Source of the DNA: Taeniopygia guttata
Lineage: Eukaryota > Chordata > Aves > Passeriformes > Estrildidae
Reading direction: 5' to 3'
Assembly (NCBI RefSeq): GCF_048771995.1
Contig: NC_133026.1
Span: 120,444,501 to 120,508,500, forward strand
DNA length: 64,000 nucleotides
The notes beneath the pieces were generated by a model that ran no database searches, was not told where the DNA came from, and saw only the letters and a program-made list of their open reading frames with translations. Made by a program: the position numbers and the translations under genes. This document shows, piece by piece, positions 26,801 through 38,800 of the stretch. Every line of letters begins with the position of its first letter. The stretch's first letter is position 1.

Positions 26801-29667
26801 ACTGAAGTTTCCTTCCTAGACACATTCTTTCTATGCCCTTCCAGCCTTAAAAGCTTCCACAAAAGGTCATGGATGACTGGCTTTTTTCTTTTTTCTTTTC
26901 CTTTTGAAGAACAGTTAGGATATATGCAAATTTTTCTTTTCAGTCTTTGAGTACGTGTTATTTTCTTGCTAGTGACCCTCTCCCTTTCTCAAGTTTTTGG
27001 CTTTGTCCACATTATTATTCATTAGTCCCTATCTGTTCTTAATTATAAAGTACAAAGCTCCTTGTCATACTTTAAAGTTATTTTTTAAATTAAATTATCC
27101 CACAACCCTCATCCTTTTCTTGCAAATGTAAAAATTTTTATGAGAAAATTATCCCTTTTTGATACTTCAAAGAGAAATCTTTAAAGCTCTGAGGTACTTC
27201 ACACTCTTAACCACATTGTAGAATTAAAAGGTAACTAATTTGACTGGAGCTTGCTTTATTACAATCCAAAGTCATCGCACTGGCAAAGATGAAGAAAATC
27301 TGTAAATTTTTGCATGAAATCATGAGGGCTTAATTTAGGTGATGGAAACTTCATGGAAGTCTCTTTGTGATGTAAAAATTAAGAGCAGACATGTGATTAC
27401 TACAACTGCTCAGTATAACTTAATAGGGTGGAAACTTGGTAAACTGCTGTAATTTGGTTGCTCTGGTGTTCTGTGGCCACACCACAAATTTCTTCATGCC
27501 TCATACCATGGATTTCTTCATTCCCCCATGTACAGCATAGCCTGCTGCAGCCTGCATGAGAAATGGGACAAGTGTGTTTAGCTGTGAGTTGGATCCACTA
27601 TAATAAGATTATCCCAGAGCTACACAGACCTCAGCAAGCAGCTATTTTAAGCAGGGAGTAGCAGAGAACAAGAGCAAACAGCCGCAAAACATGTCCAGCT
27701 GTCTCCCTTTCTAGAATTCCGGGCTGGAAAGTGTTGCTGTAGTGTGCATACTGGGAGCCTCAGGTAGGACACCTCCCTTTCTTATCCCTTCATCCTCTGC
27801 TTTCTTTTCTTTTTGGCAATTTTAATAGTTTAATGAATACTTCAGAGTACAACTGTAAGTTTTAGTCCTAAACTTGGCTTGCAGAGAAGAAACCATAAGG
27901 CTACTGGCAAGAGGCAGGGAGTTATTTCCAACATAATAGTTTGCACAGGAAAGCCATACCACCTGGTATGTGTTTGCTACATTTTAATAGTCTCCAGTGG
28001 TTTAATGTGATACATTCAAATCAAACCACTAAGGCAAAGTTCATACAGCATTTAACAAAACATATTCAGTGTAATGCACAGCACTTTTTCTATATTTCAA
28101 AAACTCTTTGGTTTCTTACTCAAATGCTGCCAGCGCACCACGGGATACGTGCCAGTGCCCTGCTCTTTGTTTTGACTCCCATGGCACTCTCAAGCAGTTC
28201 ATCAGTTGCCTGCAGAGGAAATGAGTCCTGTACCTCTTTATTGTATCCTTGGGCATGACTTTCTACTTTCACTATAAACATTGTCAAAGATAGGGTGAGG
28301 CAATTTGAGAGGAGTCTACAGTTTTCTATTCTCCATGCTGATAGTTGAGTGTATTTTTATTTTGTGAATGCAGACTTATGCCTTATATAGAGCCCCTTTA
28401 TATTATAGTGCCTACAGCATCAACCCTAACCAGAATCAGAAGGAATAAACGTCTGCTTCCAGGTGCAAAATTACCTACTTCAAAAACTCACAAATGGTCC
28501 TGCAAGGAAAATTATTATTGCCTCTTTCTCTATTTAACAAATGTGGTTAATGTCTTAAAAGAGTTTTCCCTTAAAGTGAAATTTTGTTAAATGCCAAAAG
28601 CTAGAATATAATTGTTAATTCTCTGTGACTAACACTTTAAAATGGAGTACTTTCCCCTGTTGTTCCATTATTTATTTTTCTGTGATGGGATATTATGATC
28701 ATGCATATTATAAATCGTTCCTGAGGAAGATTTTAATGACTTATAAGTGCTTATCTGGTCAGCGTACTCATCTGCAGCCAACAATCCAAATACAAAGTTA
28801 TTATTTTGAAAGGCAATCAAAAGTAAGTTAAGCCCTTTTTAGATGCATTGAGAAAAAATAAAAGTATCATGAATTATTTTAAGGATTTTAACTACAAATC
28901 AGTGAGGAAACTTGCAATAAACTTATATTCTCAACATCTCAGATATAATGAAATTAAAAGTCATAGGTATGAAGTTCTAAATTCTTTAGACTTGAATTTA
29001 TATACTGTTAATTGGATATCAGAGCTGGTTCCTACTGAATTAACTTGCAAAGGATTTCAAAATAAATGAAGTATTTAACTGAAAAAACCTCAGTGAAGTA
29101 ACATTATTGTGTAGCTCTTTCCACTTCTCCTTCCTTTTTGCCTTCCCTCTGGATTTGAATATATAAGAAAAAGAATATAGTAAAGAAAAAGGATTTTGTA
29201 AAATTAAAGAGTGTAGGATTTCATAGTCTTCTGCAGTGGTACGCATACTGACTTGAAAGGAACAGAACAGACTCTTCACACCACTAGTGCACCAGTTTGG
29301 GACTTTAGTGATCACCACAAGATGTCACTTTTATGAATAGCATCGATGTTGGCATGAAACACCACAAGCATCTAAAACAGAGTTTGCTGGAAGTATTTAA
29401 AAATAATTTAGATTATTTTGATTTAATGACAGTTTGACTAAACACAGTGGTTTAGGTTGTGGGCTTTATAATTATGGTCATAAAGGATATTTTAGCTGTG
29501 ATACCAGTAGTACTTATTGTTCCTGTATTCCCATTTAGTCATCCAGATCCTTTTAAATTGAGCTTTCTTACACTGACTTTTTAAAGCATTGGAATAGCCT
29601 TGACCTGTGCAATAAAAGTGTAATAAGGAAGGAGCAGGAGATTTCTGAGTGCGTCTGTCTGTCCAAG

Positions 29668-29681
29668 CCACCAGGGGGGAC
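29668..29681 (+). promoter_or_regulatory. CTCF-like motif
   Basis: CCACCAGGGGGGAC fits the CTCF core CCASYAGRKGGCRS except at one position. It lies between TMEM70 and LY96. A single motif match in 64 kb can occur by chance. Confidence 0.3.
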
Positions 29682-30484
29682 TCATTCCTCATCTATAACT
29701 TTTCTGTGGCAAGTATCTGGAAAAAAACACCCATACTTGAACCAGGTCGAGAAAGTCAATTCAGCAGAGAGTTTGTCTTCTTTCATATTTAGAGTGCTTT
29801 ATGTAAAATATTTTCAATCTTCAGTGCTCTTTCCACTCTGTCCATGAGTGCATCAGCCACCCAACACATTGGGCAGCAACACCAGACCAAATCTGGCCAC
29901 AGAGGCACCCACGTTCAGCTGGGAAATCTTGTACATCAGTGGGGTACAGTCAGTGCCACCCCCTGCCCGCTTCAGACTGACCTGGGACTTGTGCTAAACC
30001 TGTTGGACTTATAGAAGACTCAGCAGAGAGCCTGGCTTGGCTTCTCACAGATTATCCTCCTTCACACCACTGGTCATGGCTTTGTGGTTGAAAGGAATAT
30101 TTTTTTGGCTGTATGTGCAAAAGGCAGCTCTTCTTTTGTAGCTGCTTCATTGCCCCTTTGTGATTGTCTCACTATGCCATTTCTTTCTTCCAACTATTAC
30201 AGCCTTCCTGATTTATTTCTATTTCACTGCATGTCTTACTATTTTTAAGCAATATTTGTCCATCTTGAAACAGATCTGTGTTATTGCTATGATCACAAAG
30301 AGCTTATATGTTTTATAGCATTCTGTTAAACACCAGCAAAAATCTGAGTGTGGTGTATGTACTCTGCAGATCTGTCAGGAATGTTATATGATTTTGAATT
30401 CCCACTAAAAAGGCAAATACTGAAAATTTCTTAACATTTTGAACTCTACCAGGCCAGTGGGACTCTTCTTGTGGTCTATAGAAG

Positions 30485-30527
30485 GATTTGGAAATACTGG
30501 AGCTAATAGCTTCAGTATTTCCAAATC
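30485..30527. repeat. Short-loop perfect inverted repeat
   Basis: Arms 30485-30499 and 30513-30527 are exact reverse complements (15 bp). The inner bases extend the stem through one G-T pair and a 4-bp AGCT/AGCT pairing to a 3-base loop, giving a 43-nt hairpin. Confidence 0.9.
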
Positions 30528-31493
30528 AATAGCTTTAATAGCTGCATTAACTTTTCAAATTTTTATTTTATTTTGTGAATTATTACATGCTCATTAAATG
30601 GTGCTTTCAGGCACCTTTAATTCAATTTTCACCTTCCTTAATTAATCTAGGAACAATCCCTATCTCTGAGCACACTCAGTCATGGTTTTCATGCGCATCA
30701 TTATTCCTAAATTTCTTTTGTATTACACATTCAGACTTCTGAAAAACAATTTCTTAATATTTTGCTACTTTACCTTTATAATATGTAAAATATTACCCTG
30801 GCATGCACAGAATTTGTGAGAATAAAAACTTTTAGGTGTTGTGATGGGGAATGGAAAGAGTCAGAACCATTGATTGTAATATTTATTGTAATTTTTCTTG
30901 AGTTTCCTGCTTAGCAGGAATCAAACTCAAATACCTCTCTATTTTATGTATTGCTTCTTTTTCTTAAAAATAAATAGTTTCTAATCTAAGAGAAGTCAGC
31001 AGACATATACACAAACCAAGAAGGTAACTTGTGAGAAAATTATTTGCTTAATTTCTATAAGTCATTCTTCCATATTTCATTATACTGATAAAAAATATTT
31101 AGTTCTGCTTCCTGTCAGGTAGAGGGGGTTCTGCTCTCTTGAATGAGTTATTAGGCTTAATTTGATCTGTGCCTGTAGTTGGGACTAGCTGAGACTAGCT
31201 GCTTAGTACTGCTGATGAGTCAACTAAACTTGCTCATTATGTGCTTCTGGTAGTCATAATATCATTTCACTTCCCCATTTCACACAGTTTTCTCTTTAAT
31301 TTTTCACTCTTGGTTTGAACTGCATTGTCTGGGGAAAATGTAACAACAAAATCAGGAATTCTTTTTCTTAACAGAATTCAGTGTAATGATAACTGACAGT
31401 GCTGCAGCAGGATTAACAAAGATTGCAGAGAATTTGATAAATAACAGAACTTTCCCCGAAGACATGTGACTGACGATGACTGTGCTGAATTTT

Positions 31494-31503
31494 CTTCCTC
31501 TTT
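31494..31503 (-). promoter_or_regulatory. PU.1-type ETS site in the LY96 promoter
   Basis: The minus strand reads AAAGAGGAAG, the canonical PU.1 (SPI1) core, 50 bp upstream of the LY96 start codon. There is no CpG island here, in contrast to the other two promoters, which suits a gene expressed mainly in myeloid cells. Binding is inferred from the motif only. Confidence 0.5.
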
Positions 31504-31552
31504 CTCCCAAATGAAGTTTTATACTATCGCATACTGAGCACAAAAAGTAACT

Positions 31553-34500
31553 ATGTTTGGACTCCTTTTGTTCATTTTATTCTCCCCCGGAGCCAGTGAA
31601 TTAATTTGTACATCATCTGATCTTGAAATGTCATATACTTTTTGTGGTAAGTAAAAAAATAGATAATCCTTTTGTTAAATTTGCAGGATAATTACTGTAG
31701 TCTGAGGGATTGTAAATTTTCTTTCAAATTTGTTTCCTTGAAGAATACAGAAAAATAAAAAATAGGTATATTTCTGTTATTAATCACCCTGCTAAAGAAT
31801 TTTACTTCATAGGCATAAATCTTACCACAATGCTGGTTTCAGCAGCTAGGAGAGAGAGAATTTTATTCTCACATAATGTTTTTGTTCAGGAAATATTAGA
31901 AGATAATGGATTTAAATGTGTTTCACAAGAACTCTGTTGTATAAATTGTAACTATGGAGTTAGCCAGTATGTTACAAAGAAAAGCTTGAAGTATGTGGGA
32001 GAAAAAGAGAGAATGTCATATTCTGTCAGGCTGTGGTACCAATCAGGTTCTGAGACAGCATGGTGTGTCCCTTCTTGCCCTGTCTGTGTCATGGGCTGAT
32101 ACTTTTTGTATTTTAAAAATACAAGGTGGGTCAGTCACAGAGTAAATCTACTCACAGGTTCATTTACATTACTTGGAAAATATGCTAGTGCATTAAAAAT
32201 AGTTTTAGCTCTTGTCAGCATGATTAGCATAAGTGGGGATATTTTCAGTAGAAGACCATGCTGGTTTAGTGCTAATAAGAAGTTTGTATATCTTCAAAAG
32301 AGAAATAAAGGTACTTTTGTTTCTGTTTTTGTGTGCAAATTATCATCAACCAAAAATTGACTTCTCTTTACTTAAAGAAATATAATAAAGGTTTTGCCCT
32401 CTGAATGTAAAAATAATTAATAATATAATTTAAAAACATATTTAATAATTACCACATATATTGAATAGTCTTATAGCATGTAACTTAAATACATTTTAAA
32501 ATATATATGTGGGGTTTGTGTATATAACTGTATATTGGTGTTATTTTATGGAGAAGCCTATTCAAACTATCAATGTGAAATGTTTTTCTGTAGATTCTGT
32601 GGCTCAGGCTTTCATGTTTAATCTGACACCTTGCAGCGTGACAAACGAACGTGTCTGGAAGACTGCTCTTACCTGGATTCCAAGTGAGTCTCTCTTAACT
32701 AGACAATTATATTCTGGACATGATGAAAATTAAATACAACTGAAAAACTGACACTTCATCCTAAATGCAAAGTGATTTAGGAAATTGGTTTCTGGGGTTA
32801 AAAATGGAGTGGCTAAACTATAGCCATGGGCAGAAATGATGATTTGAGAAAATGTGTTTGAGTTTTACTTGGACGCAGAGTGTCACTATACATTCAAATC
32901 TGTGACAGTTTAGGTGTATGAGCATTTTGGTCTTCTGGCCTGGAGAAGAGCCGAATCTTTTAAAGGAGAGAGAGTATTATAAGGCCATTGAACCATGGCA
33001 GGACTTCTGCAGAGAATATGTATGTTCCAGAAGCTAGAAATGGTACTGGATTTTGTGTGCAAACCTAACTGTGATCTTTAAACCCAGCTTTAAGCCAGCA
33101 AGCTCAGCTCATGAAATGTTTAGGATCTGGCTGAATCATAAATTTCCCCTTCTGCACTAGGTTTGCTTCCCTAGAAAGACATCTTTGTGATGCATTCATG
33201 ATAGTTTGTTTGCAACACCTGTTTAAAACTAAGGTCTTCATTTGAGTGTGTGTTTAGATTAGCTGTGGAGCTGAATGAAGTCTGTTTTTTTTACTGAAGA
33301 AATTAAAACTGACTTTGAAATTGTTCTCTCAAATATTTTTGAAGACTAATTTTTTGTTGTTGTTAAAAACAACAATATATTTTTTCTTTTTTATGGAAGT
33401 AGCAGTTTTCAAGATATATGCCTTTTTAGTTTTGGGGGAGTCTTACAAATACACAAGTATTTGTATTTTGCCAAGTATTTTGGCAAAATCTAGGTTTTTT
33501 TCGCAACAGCATGTCTCCATATATGCTTTTCTCCCCCACCAGTTACCATTTTCTTGCTTGCAATATTTTAATTAGGAAGTGACATCCACTTTTTGAAGAT
33601 TGTCTTCAATGTCTGGTACGATGGTGCCAAAGCGCTCTTCTGGAAAGAACTCCTCTGCAGCGGAGCTGATGATGAATACTCAGTGTGTGGAACACTGAAA
33701 GGAGGTTGGTGTGAAAATACATGGTGCAATCAACCCATTCAAACAGATTTTTATCTCTACAATCTACACCTTGCTTGGCAGGCAGCAGACCTCAGAGCAG
33801 GCAATTCTCCTGTTGCAGAACGCCATTGAAGTGTAAAATATCCAAATTCTTTATTTTAACATCCTTGTACTGCGGTTTCCATCTCCATAAATGAGGACTA
33901 AAGACCTGTAAGGAGGTCAAAATACAGTCTGTTTTCCATTCTTTAAAAATCAGTATCAGCTCTCTTCAGTTACCATTCAAGTGAACTACTATTACAAGTT
34001 AAATTACTGGAGTTATCACAGTAGGATTTGTCTGGAGGAGATGTTGCAGGAGCACTGTGGTTAATGTCTATTTTCTAATGTGGTTTCAATAAAAAGTCAG
34101 TGCTCTGAGAGAAGAACCAGATGAGGGCTTTATCAGTGAGAGTAAATGACATTGGCAACTGCTGCTGAGAGATATGCCATATTGCTTTGAAGTTATTTAG
34201 GCAGTCTGATTAATGGCTTTATGGTTAAGTAACTCTTTGTATTATAATTATCTCTGTTTTTCAGAAACACTTGCATCAGCATTTGACATTAAAGGCTCAA
34301 GAATAGCATTTCCAAAGGTACTTTTCAATGTTTTGTGTAATAGTAAAATCACATACTTACAGGTATATTTTTTCTGAAGAGAGATGTTCACCCAAACTGT
34401 AGAAAACGGAAGAGGAAATGTCAGAAAACTTTCATATAATAGAAGTGATGACACTAAAATGGTAGCATCTCTGAAATGCTAGATGTTCTAAGGTTATTAT

Positions 34501-35383
34501 TCCTCTATCATTCCTCCTTTATTTTATGAAGGAAAAGACCAAAGTAATCAGTTAACATCACCATAATTATTCCATTTTGTTTAGTAAATTATTCTCTTTC
34601 TTTTCACCTGTTTGAGTAAATCCATTCATATTCCTTCTGCCCATTTCATTCTTTATTTTACATTTTTTTCACATGCTGCTCTCTTACTCCATGAAACTAC
34701 TTCAAAGGTTTGAAGAGAGATCACAATATCCAAAAAGTAAAAGTAGTGCTCTGCTGTTAAACCAGGGGCAGCACCAGTCCTCAGGTTAAGCCATTCTATC
34801 TAACAACTGCCTCATCAGTTGTCTGAGCTTTTCCAAGACCCTTATCAACCCTATTAATCCCTCAAAAAAGCACTAAGGAGCTTCTACTGGCCTAAAATCT
34901 CCACCATCTCATCTCCATTAGCTCATGGACTTCCAACAGTCCAACACCTCTTGTAGCCCCAGAGTTAGTAATGGACAGGAACATCCTCTGCCATGAGCTG
35001 TCCTCATATCGATGAAGAGCTTATGGTAGACTTGACACTTCCTGATGGGACTCTGCTAGACCAGGAAATGCCATTCCTCAGTAGTCCAGCCACGAGAAGA
35101 AAGCTGAATACTGTTTTATTTTAATGCACTCATATACCTGACTATACCCATGAGAACAGACCTTGATGGGAATCTATTTTTTTCAGTTCTAACATACATC
35201 ACCAGAACCATTCCAAGAGACACTTAGACAAGAGCAGGCAGTATTGTGGACTAATTGTATTTTTTTTCTTGCATGTTTTAGGGCAATTATAATATTGTTG
35301 TGCAAGGATTCTCTGATGATTCTGAGAATAATATGGTCATATGCTTGAATTTCACCATGATAGTAAAACAAGATCCTTTCTGA
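31553..35383 (+). CDS. LY96: MD-2, TLR4 co-receptor for lipopolysaccharide
   Basis: Five exons, 31553-31646, 32594-32683, 33576-33704, 34265-34317 and 35282-35383, give 468 bp and 155 residues (human 160). All introns are GT-AG with consistent phase. Residues 1-15 form a signal peptide (MFGLLLFILFSPGAS). The mature part is a single ML (MD-2-related lipid recognition) beta-cup domain that is secreted and holds lipid A while bound to TLR4. Cys19, 31, 45, 89, 99 and 143 match the six cysteines forming human disulfides 25-51, 37-148 and 95-105. Human free Cys133 is replaced by Ile127. Phe120 corresponds to human Phe126, the loop residue that switches the receptor; the loop before it has two extra residues. 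N-glycosylation sequons NLT (41) and NFT (145) are present. The protein ends IVKQDPF. The frame is intact throughout, so the gene looks functional. Confidence 0.96.
31647..35281 (+). other. LY96: LY96 introns 1-4
   Basis: Introns are 31647-32593 (GTAAGT/TTTTTCTGTAG), 32684-33575 (GTGAGT/TTTTAATTAG), 33705-34264 (GTTGGT/TTTTTCAG) and 34318-35281 (GTACTT/TGTTTTAG), with exons between them. All are short, 0.56-0.96 kb. Intron 2 has paired hairpins at 33444-33489 and a possible short CR1 trace near 32940. No other gene was seen. Confidence 0.9.
33444..33489. repeat. Two adjacent perfect hairpins in LY96 intron 2
   Basis: Arms TACAAATAC (33444-33452) and GTATTTGTA (33457-33465) form a 9-bp stem with a 4-base loop. 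Arms 33465-33474 and 33480-33489 form a 10-bp stem with a 5-base loop. They abut at 33465, about 87 bp before LY96 exon 3. Confidence 0.85.
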
Positions 35384-35865
35384 GTGCAACAAACTCCTCA
35401 AATAATTCCAGAACATGGAGATCACTTCTGTAAGCAACTAGAATCCAAGCTCTGAAATAATATGCATTCTGAATTTCCTGAAGCAGAATATATCATGTGC
35501 TATATGGGAAGCTTTATAGTCTTACTCATTTGTAGCACAGCCATAATCAGTTTCTCGGCCAATGTGCACCAAATCTCTGGGAATCAGCTATCCTGATTAA
35601 GCCACAGAATTACCCTGACTTGATGTCAGTCTGGTCTTGCATTTTAGTGCTGTGCCTTGAGTTACAAAAAAGTTGATCCTTCAGGCTGAGATAAAGTAAT
35701 CACGAAGTTTTGAAGTGCAAGAATCAGAAGTTCATCAGTATTCAATTTTAAATAACACAGTAATTGAATTTGGGAATCCTGCTGTGAGGTGGTAAGGGTG
35801 TTTTTTTTTTGTTTGTTTGGGTTATTTTCTTTTCTTGTAATAATAAAACTTGTACAATCAATCAG
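35384..35865 (+). other. LY96: LY96 3' UTR
   Basis: The first strong poly(A) signal after the stop is AATAAA at 35842-35847, followed by TGT-containing sequence, giving a UTR of about 480 bases. The exact cleavage site is inferred. Confidence 0.65.
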
Positions 35866-38800
35866 TTTAAGAGATGGTTTTTATTCTCCTGTTATTTGCT
35901 GATGTTTCTTCAGATGTTTCATATTGTTCTGCTCTGTTTACACCAAGCTGAAACAGAGGAGTAATTTGTTATGTGGTAGTAGCTGATGTGGATGAAATCC
36001 AAAGTGGAACATGTTCCCAGTTACACTGATACAGTACAGCTGAATTTAGCCATCCAGAGCTGCAACTGCAATCCCTTAGAATGTTTTTAGCTCTTGCTCA
36101 GAGTTCGAGGAGCAGAGGTTACACAAGCTTTGTCCTTCAGAAGCAGGAGGGTGGTGTCACACAACAGGTTGATCAATTCCTCAGTTATTCCTCAAAGGCA
36201 TTTTTAAAGTTTTCCTGTAGCTTTTGCCCCTTGGGCAGACAATACTGAGTACCCATCTGCCCTCTCTGTTGCTCCTCTGCACCCAAGATCTTCAGTCAGA
36301 CTTTGCTGGCGTATGAGACTTGGTCCTTAGGAAAAGTGCTGTCCTGTTTTCATCCTCAGCCCCCAGACAGCAGTGCTGGTGAACTTAGTGAGTTCAGAGA
36401 CTTTTCCCCATCTAACAGGATGCTATTGAAGCTGCACTTTGTGTTGGCTACTGGTTCATGCTGTCTAGCAGATTGCTTCCAAATGCCTGAAAAAAATTTA
36501 AAAGCCAGAACAAACCAACCTCTTTTAGACTGCCAAATACCAAGCATGCAAATTAGAAGTGAAGCTATTAATCTCACTTTACACATAAAGATGTTTTTCA
36601 AACTTGCTATTAGAAAAGTCAAGGAAAACCCCCACATCCAAGTTTGTAGATAATCCATTTTAAACTTGGGTTTATTCATAGGTAGTTTGGCTAAATAAAA
36701 TGATTAAGAGTAAATAAAAACATAAGTAGAACTGTATAGCATGCATAGACTGGAGATAAGAAGCCAGAATTACATACAAGTGATGGTGGCAAAGCATCTG
36801 TGCTTTCACTCAGTCCACAGACCATTCCAAGTAGTCCAAGAAGGAGTATCACAGCATGTTCTGCTTATGTCTGAGCTGATTTTCTACAGCTGTGATCTAT
36901 TTATTACTAACCTGAAATACCAGTCAAGAAGCAGCCTGGGAGCATGACAAGCAATACCTACCTTTCTTCTTCTGTTTTGCTTATTTCAAATAGTGTTTGT
37001 TTCAAATTATTGACCTAAGGAACAGTCTTACCTTATGATGTTCCTGTGTATACATTTCCCAGCATCCAGCAACCACAAGTCTCAAAATCATCTGCAGTGA
37101 CAAGGTGTCCTGAGGTTTTTTTTGGCCTGAATTATTTGGGGTATTAGAATATTTTGTTTATTAAGCAGCAAGCAACACAAGTAGGAGAGATTAACCCTCC
37201 TGGAGATCAAAGACATTCATGTGCTCTATTTTATATAAGCATGTTTTAATGCTTTATGGATGTTACAGAAAATTTGCAGTACATATAAAGGTATAAATAG
37301 AATAGAGACATTTACAGATAAATATATGCACTCAGTATCTTGCCTTGCAGACTTTTGTAACGTGGATCTTCAGCTGAAGGGTTATAATTGTACATGCCAG
37401 CAGATAGGACAGCAAGGCAGAGACACTCTTTATAAAGAAAACACTTTTTGGGGGCCTCAAGCTTTCTCCTTCTATGACTGCATATTTACACTTATCCCAG
37501 TGCTGTTGACTGCCACACTGCATTCTCCCCAGACAAGAGGATACAGATTTTGTACAGTGTTAGATCATGCAAGCAGCTTACCCTGAAATTGCTCTGATAC
37601 TGTAGGGTGAAGGGCTGAGCTGAAGAAAGAGCTTTGCTCTTCATGTCTGGTTCCTGGGACGGAGTTCTTAAAAAGTTTTCCTTCCTTCCTTCTATTGCTG
37701 TCCAGAGCTGGCAACAGTTATCACTTATTTCATTTCCAAACTTTCCTGAGCCCATATTCAGGGCTCAACAGCAAAGAGGAGTTTCCTTAGGATGAAGTGA
37801 GCTACTTGGGCTCTGTGGAGATTAATCTGAACTTTTCCCTTTTCTTCACTTTATTGGTCCAGTAAACTTTGATCCATTTTTTGCTTCTTCATGTTCTGCC
37901 TCTGTCTACAGAGTGTGAATACTGTGAAATAAAGCACCAACTAAGAATTTATTTCTTAAAATATTCTGTGAGATCTACATGCTCTGAGATCCTCTATCTT
38001 GCCAGGAGTTCCTGGCAAAAATAAACGTGAAACGTGCAAAGCCTCCTCCCGTACAAACAGAATTAAATCAAGGAAGGTTTTGTGTTTGGCATATTTATGT
38101 GAAACTAATATCTAAAGCCTTCACAAATACCTCTTTTTCTCTCCCTCATTACTGTTGTTTTAAAGAGGCTGTCAGGATTTTCTGCAGATGGGAAAAGAGC
38201 TTTTCTTCACCCCCTCACCCTCTGTTGCCAAATATGTAATTATGAGAAGAAGCAGTTCCTGTACATTGTGGTTTCCAATAAGACTGCACACTTTGAGCTG
38301 TGTTGTTACAGTTTTATTTGATAAAATCTATAAAGTATTCATAATTTTAAGTGAGCAAAGGCTTGCTGACCACAATAACAAGTACCTTTGCTGACTGAAA
38401 TTGTAACATCATTTGAGATAGATGCACAAAAATAATTCCACGTAATTCGGGTGTTACAACAGCATCTCTTGTGTCCAGGGAAGCAATTCTCTTGGTCACC
38501 ACTTAGCTTGGATGACACAAAGCACAGACACTCAGATGGAACAAATCAAAAGAGAACCACAGCAGCATTAATCCCTTCTGCACAACATTTTTTCTTGGTG
38601 GAAAGTGCTAGCAATTGCCTTGGAAGGGTGTGTGTAGCACATTATGCTGAATGACTCCAGCTCCTTCATTCTGCCTGTGAGTCCCTGCCAGCACGACTGA
38701 GTTCAGGGACAGCAGATGGGGTAGTGACATTTCTAATGGGAAGAGATAGGAAGGAGGGAGGGAAGGGAGGGGGTTCCTGCCTGCAGAGCTTAGGGGAAAG

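Larger units (their letters stand above)
26801..31493. other. Intergenic DNA upstream of LY96
   Basis: No gene recognised. Frames at 27941-28258 and 28848-29069 lack family resemblance. It contains a CTCF-like motif (29668-29681) and a short-loop hairpin (30485-30527), listed separately. Confidence 0.5.

Noticed and set aside
32935-33000. Possible CR1 trace (GGCCTGGAGAAGAG) in LY96 intron 2
   Set aside because: Only one short block matches and the flanking CR1 blocks are missing, so chance is not excluded.
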